The notes below the pieces were generated by a model. It worked only from the letters and a program-made list of their open reading frames with translations, made no database searches and was not told where the DNA came from. The position numbers and the translations under genes were made by a program. A stretch of 64,000 bases of DNA from Vibrio japonicus (GTDB lineage Bacteria; Pseudomonadota; Gammaproteobacteria; Enterobacterales; Vibrionaceae). Position 1 is the stretch's first letter. Each line of letters opens with the position of its first letter. Of this stretch, positions 37,617-45,213 are shown in pieces. The stretch is taken from NCBI RefSeq assembly GCF_024582835.1, contig NZ_CP102096.1, positions 1,302,001-1,366,000 on the forward strand, given 5' to 3'.

Positions 37617-37633
37617 AGCAATCTTAGTGCCAA
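37617..37633 (-). promoter_or_regulatory. Sigma-54 promoter for tupABC-mobA-moeA
   Basis: On the minus strand TTGGCACTAAGATTGCT matches the consensus YTGGCACG-N4-TTGCW at all positions but one. Predicted start of transcription is near 37606, leaving an 86-nt leader before tupA. Confidence 0.85.
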
Positions 37634-37690
37634 TAATCTGTGATTCCATTCAAACGAACCACCAAGGGTTTACACAATAAAAACTTTGAG

Positions 37691-37709
37691 GAGCGACAAA
37701 ATGTCGCAC
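37691..37709. promoter_or_regulatory. Palindromic enhancer candidate between tupA and the sigma-54 regulator gene
   Basis: GAGCGACAAAATGTCGCAC, with GCGACA-N3-TGTCGC as a perfect inverted repeat. Its centre (37700) is 69 bp upstream of the -24 GG of the tup promoter and 80 bp before the regulator's start codon. A related palindrome is at 45068. Confidence 0.7.
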
Positions 37710-37779
37710 ATTTCTATCACTCAATTGCATAATACTTGGTACACTCTGTCCTAGTTGCAACAAATTATACCGAGTCACT

Positions 37780-39228
37780 ATGTCGCCAATCTTAGATCCT
37801 AATAAAGTGTCACAATATCAAGCATTTTCTGTTCTCGTTGTCGATGATGAGCTAGGGATGCAAACCATTCTTAATAAGGCGTTAAGCAAGTGGTTCTCAA
37901 GAGTCGATACCGCGGGAAGCATTGAAGAGGCAGAAATACTGAGATTGGCGCATCATTATGATTTGATCATCTTGGACATTAATTTGCCTGGGCGAACGGG
38001 GGTAGAATGGGAAGAAGCCTTCAACGATGATGACCGAAAAGCCGATGTCATATTTATGACTGGTTACGCCGATCTGGAAACCGCGATTTCTGCCTTAAAG
38101 CTGGGTGCATCGGACTTTATCCTTAAGCCTTTTAATTTGAATCAAATGCTTCAAGCGGTGCAAAGGTGTATGGATAAGCGTCTTTCCGAGAGGCATCAAT
38201 ACGCACTGCGACATGATTTTAAACGCCATATTAAGACAGATATCGTTGGAAGCTCCGAGCGTACCAAGCAACTCAAACAACTGATTGCTCAATTCGCGCC
38301 TTCACGAGCGTCGGTGCTAATCGAAGGAGAATCTGGCACGGGCAAAGAGTTAGTGGCTCGCGGAGTCCATGACGCCAGCCAACGAAAAGGACCGTTTGTG
38401 CCAGTTAACTGTGGTGCTATTGCGCCTGAATTACTTGAAAGTGAACTATTCGGCCATACTTCAGGGGCATTTACCGGAGCGAAAAAAAATCGTGAAGGTC
38501 TGTTTCGCGTTGCCAACGGCGGCACCTTGTTTTTAGACGAAATCGGTGAGATGCCGATTTCCATGCAATCAGCACTGTTGCGTGTGTTAGAACAGCGTAC
38601 TATTCGTCCGGTAGGCAGCGAGCAAGAGATAAATATTGACGTGCGTGTTGTGGCAGCGACCAACAGGAACCTTGAGCAAGAAGTTGAGAAGGGAAACTTT
38701 AGGCGGGATCTTTTTTATCGTCTTAACGTCCTAAAAATTGATGTGGTTCCACTTCGAGAGCGACTGGCCGATTTGATTGAACTTGTTCCATTCTTCACGC
38801 GTATGCTCGCTGCGGAGCTTGGTGTTCCGGAACCTAAGTGGGCGCATGAGGATATGAGTGCGATAAATGAGTACGAATGGCCGGGTAACGTGCGGGAACT
38901 AAAGAACTTGATTGAGCGCTGCATTCTGCTTGGAAAGCCGCCAGCGCACCACTGGAGAGATATTAACGGCACAACTTCTCAGAAGAGTATTTCCGTAACG
39001 GTTTCAACCGGTAGTGAAATACTGGGTCTTCCCCAAGACTCAGAGCAACAAAATGGTTACCCCAATGACTGGTCATTAAAAGAGGTCGAAAGGGCGCACA
39101 TTCTTCAGCTGGTGGATTTTCATGATGGTAACAAATCTGCCGCCGCACGAGACCTTGGTGTGGCACGAAAAACGTTAGAGAGAAAGTTCAAAGATTGGGA
39201 AACCGGGGATTCAAGTTATGCCAAGTAA
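37780..39228 (+). CDS. Sigma-54-dependent response regulator (NtrC/DctD type)
   Basis: A 482-residue activator: receiver domain 15-135 with phospho-acceptor D66 (LIILDINLPG) and lysine in FILKPF; AAA+ domain about 155-390 with Walker A GESGTGKE (183-190), the sigma-54 contact loop GAFTGA (229-234) and GTLFLDEIGEMP; C-terminal Fis-type helix-turn-helix NKSAAARDLGVARKTLERKF. All parts needed for sigma-54 activation are intact. It overlaps the kinase gene by 11 nt. Its divergent neighbour tupA has a sigma-54 promoter, with a palindrome between the two genes, so tup and probably fdh are the likely targets. Confidence 0.93.
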   Translation: MSPILDPNKVSQYQAFSVLVVDDELGMQTILNKALSKWFSRVDTAGSIEEAEILRLAHHYDLIILDINLPGRTGVEWEEAFNDDDRKADVIFMTGYADLETAISALKLGASDFILKPFNLNQMLQAVQRCMDKRLSERHQYALRHDFKRHIKTDIVGSSERTKQLKQLIAQFAPSRASVLIEGESGTGKELVARGVHDASQRKGPFVPVNCGAIAPELLESELFGHTSGAFTGAKKNREGLFRVANGGTLFLDEIGEMPISMQSALLRVLEQRTIRPVGSEQEINIDVRVVAATNRNLEQEVEKGNFRRDLFYRLNVLKIDVVPLRERLADLIELVPFFTRMLAAELGVPEPKWAHEDMSAINEYEWPGNVRELKNLIERCILLGKPPAHHWRDINGTTSQKSISVTVSTGSEILGLPQDSEQQNGYPNDWSLKEVERAHILQLVDFHDGNKSAAARDLGVARKTLERKFKDWETGDSSYAK

Positions 39229-41245
39229 CGGGGCTTTATGGTCCAAGTGGCGGCATCGATTTAAAACCATGGTTCGCTACCGGCTGATGATACTGACTTC
39301 AGCGCCCATTTTCTTAACCTTAGTTGCGCTCATCGGTATCACAGTCTACTGGTCGATTCATTACACTTGGCAAAGTACGTTGCTTGATGTGTCTGAACGG
39401 TTAGACGTAGCAGAAAACAGTGTCGAGTTAATTCAGAATAAGCAGGCTATTCATGTCAAAGCATTCGCGGGTTCTTATGACTTCGTCGATAGGCTGAATA
39501 GGGCTTCTGAATTTGACGATTTTCAAGCTTGGGTCTCAGCGCAAAAAAGCAACTACAATTTGGATTTCTTGCGTTTTCATCGGGTAGAACAAGGGATAGA
39601 TACATCCCATTACTTAGATTTAACGCGCAAGGAGTCTTTCTTTGATGTGTTAAGCCAAGATGAACTGAAAGAATTTGGGGACGATTTAGCTAAGCGGGCG
39701 CAGATACCCATCTATAATACTCAACGCGTTGAAGGACGCGGGCTTGTCAGTCGTACTGTTGTGGCGATATACAATCAACAAAATGACATTATTGGCTTCC
39801 TCGATGGAGGACTGCTATTAAATAACAGCACCACCCTTGTCGATCAGATTCGAGATTTGATTTACCCGTCTAAAGACGATGCCTTACGCCCAGTGGGCAC
39901 GTTGACTGTTTTTCTTGATGATTTGCGCGTAAGCACCAATGTGCCCCTTGATAGTGATGATCATAGCGGCCGAGCTATAGGGACGCGAGTGTCATCAGAA
40001 GTAAACCGAAGTGTTTTAGGGGCAGATAAAGAGTGGGTGAATCGCGCTTATGTCTACGACGCCTGGTACATCACCGCCTATCAGCCCATTCATGATCAAT
40101 ATAACAACGTCATAGGGATGCTTTACACCGGCTATTTGCTTTGGCCATTTGTAAAAACTTACATGACGAATATTGTTGAAATCTTTATTACCACGTTAGC
40201 GCTGTTGCTTATCTCTGGATTTCTTGTTTATCGCGGCTCGAGAGATTTGTTTAACCCCATTGAGCATATTCACAGGGTAGTGAAAATGATCCAATTGGGC
40301 AAAGAGACACGAATTGGCCCATTAAACTTGGATGATGACCATGAGCTGGCTCAGCTGGCTAAACAGTTCGATCAGATGCTGGATTTGCTAAGAAAGCAAA
40401 AAAATGAACTGGAACAAGCTGCAGTGGCGTTAGAAGGGAAAGTTGAACACCGAACCGCTAGTCTCAAGGAAAAAACAGAAGAACTGGAACTTCATATCCA
40501 GCTTCTCAATCAGACACGCGACAAGTTGATCGTGAATGAGAAACTCGCGGCGCTGGGTGAACTGACGGCTGGTATTGCGCACGAGATCAACAACCCTAGT
40601 GCGGTGATACTTGGCAATATTGAATTGATTCAGTTTGAACTCGCAGATGAAGCCGAGAGAGTACAAGATGAAATCAACGCCATTCATGCTCAAATCGACC
40701 GAATTAGAAACATCACCCGCAGTTTATTGCAATACAGTCGTCAGGGCGGCGTGCAAGATGAAGTGACATGGCAACATGTGAACCCAATCGTCGAAGAAAG
40801 CATTACATTAGTAAAAACCGGAACTAAGAAACGTGCGGTTGAGTTTGTCACGGATTTGCAGGCGAAAAGCTCAGTGGAAGTGAATAGACATCACCTTCTT
40901 CAGATATTGGTCAACTTACAAATGAATGGCATTCATTCCATGCAAGGCGAGGGCAAACTCACGGTAAGAACGGAAGACTGGACTGAAAACGGCATTAACG
41001 TTGGGGCAATAGTCCATGTTCAAGATGAAGGTTGTGGCATTAAGCCTGAAAACCTGAAACGTATCTTCTCTCCTTTTTATACCACCAAACGGGAAGGAAC
41101 AGGGTTAGGGTTGTCTGTGTCTCAGAGTATCCTTAGCCAAACTGGTGGCGAAATCAAAGTGGAATCAGAATGGGGGCAAGGCAGTACTTTTAGTGTTTAT
41201 CTTCCCCAACGTGCTGAATCAGAATTGAAAATTACTAACCTCTAA
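39218..41245 (+). CDS. Membrane sensor histidine kinase, DctB/NtrB-like
   Basis: A 675-residue sensor kinase. TM1 at about 23-46, a periplasmic Cache-like sensor domain (about 47-310; NYNLDFLRFHR, AWYITAYQPIHDQYNNVIGM), TM2 at about 317-338, HAMP and a coiled coil (about 339-440), then the kinase. The H box is GELTAGIAHEINNPSAV with histidine near residue 453; the N box LVNLQMNGIHSM, DEGCGI and GTGLGLSVS give the ATP-binding domain. Partner of the overlapping response regulator. The ligand is unknown; formate, tungstate or another carboxylate or oxyanion would suit the context. Confidence 0.93.
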   Translation: MPSNGALWSKWRHRFKTMVRYRLMILTSAPIFLTLVALIGITVYWSIHYTWQSTLLDVSERLDVAENSVELIQNKQAIHVKAFAGSYDFVDRLNRASEFDDFQAWVSAQKSNYNLDFLRFHRVEQGIDTSHYLDLTRKESFFDVLSQDELKEFGDDLAKRAQIPIYNTQRVEGRGLVSRTVVAIYNQQNDIIGFLDGGLLLNNSTTLVDQIRDLIYPSKDDALRPVGTLTVFLDDLRVSTNVPLDSDDHSGRAIGTRVSSEVNRSVLGADKEWVNRAYVYDAWYITAYQPIHDQYNNVIGMLYTGYLLWPFVKTYMTNIVEIFITTLALLLISGFLVYRGSRDLFNPIEHIHRVVKMIQLGKETRIGPLNLDDDHELAQLAKQFDQMLDLLRKQKNELEQAAVALEGKVEHRTASLKEKTEELELHIQLLNQTRDKLIVNEKLAALGELTAGIAHEINNPSAVILGNIELIQFELADEAERVQDEINAIHAQIDRIRNITRSLLQYSRQGGVQDEVTWQHVNPIVEESITLVKTGTKKRAVEFVTDLQAKSSVEVNRHHLLQILVNLQMNGIHSMQGEGKLTVRTEDWTENGINVGAIVHVQDEGCGIKPENLKRIFSPFYTTKREGTGLGLSVSQSILSQTGGEIKVESEWGQGSTFSVYLPQRAESELKITNL

Positions 41246-41339
41246 TCCTCAAAGCAGCCTTTAACTCAAAACAACACTTGAAGTTAGAGGCTGTTATCAG
41301 TAGTGTGGCGCGGATTTTCATAATTAATAGGTAAAGACT

Positions 41340-42932
41340 TTGATTTCCACTAACAATATCACGCAGCAATTTGGTGCTAAGCCACTGTTTGAAAATATCT
41401 CGGTAAAATTTGGTGAAGGTAACCGCTACGGTCTGATTGGTGCTAACGGATGTGGTAAGTCGACCTTTATGAAAATCCTAAGTGGCGAGCTAGACCCAAC
41501 GGGCGGTAACGTCAGCTACGACCCAAATGAACGCGTGGCGAAACTAAACCAGAACCAGTTCGCTTATGAAGAATTCACGGTAATCGATACCGTTATCATG
41601 GGTTACAAAGAGCTATGGGAAGTAAAGCAAGAGCGTGACCGCATCTACTCGCTGCCTGAAATGAGCGAAGAAGATGGCATGAAGGTCGCTGACCTTGAAG
41701 TGCAATTCGCTGAAATGGACGGCTACATGGCTGATTCAAAAGCGGGTGAACTGCTACTTGCAGTAGGTATTCCTGAAGAGCAACACTACGGCCTGATGAG
41801 TGAAGTTGCACCGGGTTGGAAACTGCGTGTTCTTCTTGCTCAGGTTCTATTTGCTGACCCGCACATCATGCTGCTTGACGAACCAACCAACAACTTGGAC
41901 ATGGACACCATCCGCTGGCTAGAAGAAACGCTTAACCAGCGTAACTGTACGATGATCATCATCTCGCACGACCGTCACTTCCTAAACTCTGTGTGTACGC
42001 ACATGGCTGACCTAGATTACGGCGAACTTCGTGTTTACCCAGGTAACTACGACGAGTACATGACTGCGGCGAGCCAAGCGCGTGAGCGTCTACTTTCCGA
42101 CAACGCGAAGAAGAAAGCACAAATTGCTGAGTTACAAACTTTCGTCGCGCGTTTCTCTGCAAACGCATCAAAGGCAAAACAAGCAACATCGCGTGCAAAA
42201 CAGATTGATAAGATCCAACTCGATGAAGTTAAAGCGTCTAGTCGTCAAAACCCATTTATTCGTTTTGAGCAATCGAAAGAGCTATTCCGTAACGCGCTAG
42301 AAATTGAAAACCTAAGCCAAGGTTTTGAAAATGATCTGTTTGCTGACTTTAATGCGATTTTTGAAGTCGGTGAGCGTGTTGCCATTATCGGTGAGAACGG
42401 CGTCGGTAAGACAACGCTGCTTAACACATTGGCTGGCGTTCTTGAGCCACGTACAGGTTCATACAAGTGGTCAGAAAACTCAAACATCGGTTACTACGCG
42501 CAAGATCATGCGCATGACTTTGAAGAAGACTTGAAACTGATGGATTGGATGGGTCAATGGCGTCAAGAAGGCGATGATGAGCAAGTGCTACGTAGCTTCC
42601 TTGGTCGTATGCTATTTGGTCAAGACGACATTAAGAAGTCAGTCAAAGTTCTGTCTGGTGGTGAGCAGGGTCGTATGCTGCTTGGTAAGCTAATGATGCA
42701 AAAACCAAACATGCTGCTAATGGACGAACCGACTAACCACATGGATATGGAATCTATCGAATCACTAAACACGGCACTAGAGCAGTACAAAGGTACATTG
42801 TTCTTCGTATCTCATGACCGTGTATTCGTAGACTCACTAGCAACACGTATTCTTGAGATTCGTGATGGCAAGATCCATGACTTCCGTGGTACGTATGCAG
42901 AATACCTGAAAACTCGCGGTATTGACGGTTAA
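41340..42932 (+). CDS. ybiT: ABC-F ATPase, YbiT type
   Basis: A 530-residue soluble protein with two ABC domains and no membrane segment. Walker A motifs GANGCGKST and GENGVGKTT, Walker [12 protein letters not shown] and [11 protein letters not shown], plus the inter-domain linker rich in Lys/Arg ([17 protein letters not shown]). It follows E. coli YbiT along its length. ABC-F proteins act on ribosomes; YbiT's exact role is not well defined. The start is a TTG (41340) with AGGTAAAGAC upstream; no better ATG fits. A terminator follows, so it is probably independent of the fdh genes on either side. Confidence 0.92.
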   Translation: MISTNNITQQFGAKPLFENISVKFGEGNRYGLIGANGCGKSTFMKILSGELDPTGGNVSYDPNERVAKLNQNQFAYEEFTVIDTVIMGYKELWEVKQERDRIYSLPEMSEEDGMKVADLEVQFAEMDGYMADSKAGELLLAVGIPEEQHYGLMSEVAPGWKLRVLLAQVLFADPHIMLLDEPTNNLDMDTIRWLEETLNQRNCTMIIISHDRHFLNSVCTHMADLDYGELRVYPGNYDEYMTAASQARERLLSDNAKKKAQIAELQTFVARFSANASKAKQATSRAKQIDKIQLDEVKASSRQNPFIRFEQSKELFRNALEIENLSQGFENDLFADFNAIFEVGERVAIIGENGVGKTTLLNTLAGVLEPRTGSYKWSENSNIGYYAQDHAHDFEEDLKLMDWMGQWRQEGDDEQVLRSFLGRMLFGQDDIKKSVKVLSGGEQGRMLLGKLMMQKPNMLLMDEPTNHMDMESIESLNTALEQYKGTLFFVSHDRVFVDSLATRILEIRDGKIHDFRGTYAEYLKTRGIDG

Positions 42933-42951
42933 ACCAAGCGTTACAAATAAC

Positions 42952-42980
42952 AAAAAGAGCCTTAATCGAGGCTCTTTTTT
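42952..42980. terminator. Terminator after ybiT
   Basis: AAAAAGAGCC pairs perfectly with GGCTCTTTTT around an 8-nt loop and ends in a T-run on both strands; it may also serve the convergent fdhD. Confidence 0.88.
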
Positions 42981-43035
42981 ATCGTTTCTATATTTTATCG
43001 CGCTATAACGAGCTGTTCTAACGGAAGTATGCGCT

Positions 43036-43866
43036 TTAATCCTGCATACTGCCTTTCACATCAAATTCAATCTTTTCAGCGCCAGTAAACACTTGGAAGC
43101 GAAGCCCTTTCGCACGAGCAATTGTCGTAATGCCAAACTGACGCGCTAAATCCAGTCCCATTTGGGTAACACCGGAACGTGACAATAAAACCGGAATACC
43201 CATTTGAGCAACTTTAATCACCATTTCAGACGTCAGGCGTCCAGTTGTGTAGAAAATTTTATCTTCGCCAGATTCGCCATTGATCCACATTTCTCCGGCC
43301 AACGTATCAACCGCGTTGTGTCGACCTACATCTTCGACGAAAGAGAGCACCTCATCTGCTTTACAGACGGCGCAGCCATGAACTGCTCCTGCTTTTTTAT
43401 ACGTATCGTTGTAATGGGTAAGCGCTTCGAGTGCGGAGTAGATTTCAGACTGTTTGAGCGCCACTTGCGGAACTTGGTAATTCTCTAGCTGCTTCATGAC
43501 ATTGCCATACATAGTGCCTTGACCGCACCCAGACGTAACCGTCTTTTTCTTTAACGCACTCTCGACTTGTTCGGTATTTTCTTTGGTAATGACCGCGGCG
43601 GTATGGGTTTCCCAATCAATGATCACTGACTCAAGCAACGTTGGGTCGTGTAGAAAGCTCTGATTCTTCAAATAGCCCAACACTAAGGATTCTGGCCGAG
43701 AGCCAATCGTCATGAGGGTCACCACTTCTTTCCAGTTCAACATCACGGTAAGAGGTCGCTCACACGCGATTTGCTTTACGAGCCTTTCTCCATATTCATC
43801 ATAGACTTCCACTTCGATAGTCTGTTGAGGATTTTCACTGGTTTTGATTATGTTAGGTTTCACCAC
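43036..43866 (-). CDS. fdhD: FdhD, formate dehydrogenase sulfurtransferase
   Basis: A 276-residue cytoplasmic protein that passes sulfur from IscS to the Mo/W-bis-MGD cofactor, needed for formate dehydrogenase activity. Seen: VTSGCGQGTMYGN with the loop cysteine, HGCAVCKADEVLSFVEDVGR and HNAVDTLAGE, FYTTGRLTSEMV and LLSRSGVTQMGLDLA. Length normal. It is divergent from the DUF3305/3306 genes and 1.35 kb from the start of the fdh operon. A possible sigma-54 element on its strand lies at 43914-43928. Confidence 0.93.
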   Translation of the reverse strand: MVKPNIIKTSENPQQTIEVEVYDEYGERLVKQIACERPLTVMLNWKEVVTLMTIGSRPESLVLGYLKNQSFLHDPTLLESVIIDWETHTAAVITKENTEQVESALKKKTVTSGCGQGTMYGNVMKQLENYQVPQVALKQSEIYSALEALTHYNDTYKKAGAVHGCAVCKADEVLSFVEDVGRHNAVDTLAGEMWINGESGEDKIFYTTGRLTSEMVIKVAQMGIPVLLSRSGVTQMGLDLARQFGITTIARAKGLRFQVFTGAEKIEFDVKGSMQD

Positions 43867-43913
43867 GAGACGTCCTATAAATCTTTTGTTTATTATTTCT
43901 GGAACATATAAGT

Positions 43914-43928
43914 AGCAAATACTATTCC
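43914..43928 (-). promoter_or_regulatory. Weak sigma-54 promoter candidate for fdhD
   Basis: On the minus strand GGAATAGTATTTGCT keeps GG-N10-GC and a good -12 element (TTTGCT), but the -24 side lacks TGGCAC. Confidence 0.35.
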
Positions 43929-43954
43929 TTAATTCAGATGTGTCCTATTTTTAT

Positions 43955-43972
43955 GCGGCAAGAGTGCTGCTT
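43955..43972 (+). promoter_or_regulatory. Weak sigma-54 promoter candidate for the DUF3305/DUF3306 genes
   Basis: GCGGCAAGAGTGCTGCTT has GG-N10-GC with GGCA and TGCT around the key pairs. Predicted start of transcription near 43982, 76 nt before the DUF3305 start codon. Confidence 0.4.
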
Positions 43973-44057
43973 GACTCAAACTTTAGCTAGATTGAGCCTA
44001 TACTAGGTATAGATATTGCTTGGTATGAAGAAGAGTATAGACCAAGGCAGGAAAAAC

Positions 44058-44522
44058 ATGTCAAATCAACAAACTGCTTACCAAAAATTGGTGAAGAGTG
44101 AAGAGTTCTGGTCAATGGAATGCGGACTGGTATCTCATGAAATCACCACCGGAGTCTGGCTGACCACTCAGTGGCAGTTGACCGGTTTTAATTTACAGCC
44201 CGATTCGTTTAATGAGCGAGTAGCAACGTTGCAATTGCATCGAGACGAACGCACCGATTACCGATTCAATCTCAGCTCTCAACAACCGAAGCTATTTTTG
44301 GTGGTTGATATAGTTGAAGATGAGCAGCATCCTAAGATTGTCACGCTTACCGCTTCTCAAAGTGCGGCCGGTCAATATATGGATGGTGACTACCTTGTAT
44401 TGTCCAATGATATGCCACTACCCATTCAAGCGTGGATGGAGGCTTTTATCGGCCGTCATGGTGAATTGTTAGAGACCAGAAAGAAAAAACGAAAAGGAGC
44501 GGGGCGTTCAAGTGGAAAGTAG
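44058..44522 (+). CDS. DUF3305 domain protein
   Basis: A 154-residue cytoplasmic protein beginning MSNQQTAYQKLVKSEEF with WSMECGLVSHEITTGVWLT, SQQPKLFLVVDI and a basic C-terminal tail (RKKKRKGAG), matching the DUF3305 family, which I know mainly from formate dehydrogenase and related molybdoenzyme loci. No enzymatic motif. ATG 44058 has AGGAA 6 nt upstream and is preferred to one at 44016. It overlaps the next gene by 11 nt. Likely an assembly or maturation factor by association only. Confidence 0.78.
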   Translation: MSNQQTAYQKLVKSEEFWSMECGLVSHEITTGVWLTTQWQLTGFNLQPDSFNERVATLQLHRDERTDYRFNLSSQQPKLFLVVDIVEDEQHPKIVTLTASQSAAGQYMDGDYLVLSNDMPLPIQAWMEAFIGRHGELLETRKKKRKGAGRSSGK

Positions 44523-45030
44523 CTTTATAAGTCGTTGGTCTAAACGCAAACTTGATGGTGAGAGTGACGATACTCCAGAGACTGTCTCTTCGGAGCAAGA
44601 TGCTCAAGGAACCGAACTGGATGCCAAGCCTGATGAAGCACTCAGCGCTGCACTTGACGATAAAGAGGCGGCCGAAGGTGTAGAACAGACAGCAGATGAC
44701 GAGACTTCTGTTGCGGCGTTATTGGCGTCTGAGGCTGAATCTGCAATTAAGAAAGCGGCATTGAGAAAACTCTTTCTCTCTGGAGAGTTTAGTGAAGTCG
44801 ATAGGCTCAATGACTATGACCATGATTATAAGTCGGTGAAGAGCTTATCGAGTGAGGTTGCTGCGAAGCTAAGAGATTGGATGAATCAACCGGAAGAAGA
44901 GACAGAAGAAGATGCGCAGACTTCGATCGAGTCTGTTGAATCAGATGATGTGATTGACGCTCATCAAGCTGAAGAGCCTCAATCTGAAACGGATACTACC
45001 GATGATATGGGACAAAATAGACCATATTAG
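44512..45030 (+). CDS. DUF3306 domain protein
   Basis: A 172-residue, highly acidic protein starting SFISRWSKRKLDG after a GTG start and holding ALRKLFLSGEFSEVDRLNDY near the middle, the pattern of DUF3306. The remainder is low-complexity Glu/Asp/Ala sequence, likely disordered. It almost always sits beside DUF3305 at formate dehydrogenase loci, and here the genes overlap by 11 nt. Function unknown. Confidence 0.78.
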   Translation: MESSFISRWSKRKLDGESDDTPETVSSEQDAQGTELDAKPDEALSAALDDKEAAEGVEQTADDETSVAALLASEAESAIKKAALRKLFLSGEFSEVDRLNDYDHDYKSVKSLSSEVAAKLRDWMNQPEEETEEDAQTSIESVESDDVIDAHQAEEPQSETDTTDDMGQNRPY

Positions 45031-45061
45031 ATGTAGGTACATTTTGACCAAATCATCAATT

Positions 45062-45100
45062 GGGAGAGTGCGACAATTTGTCTCACTCTCTTTTTATTTG
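45062..45100 (+). terminator. Terminator after the DUF3306 gene (contains the second palindrome)
   Basis: GAGAGTG-C-GACA pairs with TGTC-T-CACTCTC around ATT, then TTTTTATTT. It works as a terminator for the upstream pair and also contains the enhancer-like palindrome described separately. Confidence 0.75.
45068..45086. promoter_or_regulatory. Palindromic enhancer candidate upstream of the fdh operon
   Basis: GTGCGACAATTTGTCTCAC shares 15 of 19 positions with the palindrome at 37691. Its centre (45077) is 79 bp upstream of the -24 GG of the sigma-54 element at 45154. It overlaps a terminator stem, so the symmetry alone is not proof of protein binding. Confidence 0.55.
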
Positions 45101-45153
45101 AGCTTTAATCGTTAGTTGTGTAATTAACTAGCTGATATTAAAAGATAAAAAAG

Positions 45154-45170
45154 TTGGTATATCAATTGCT
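45154..45170 (+). promoter_or_regulatory. Sigma-54 promoter candidate for the fdh operon
   Basis: TTGGTATATCAATTGCT has TTGG and TTGCT at the correct GG-N10-GC spacing; the middle of the -24 box deviates (TAT for CAC). Predicted start of transcription near 45181, 33 nt before the first operon ORF. Confidence 0.65.
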
Positions 45171-45213
45171 TTAGTCATATCAGTGAATATGGCGTTCTAC
45201 ATGGAACAGAGCA

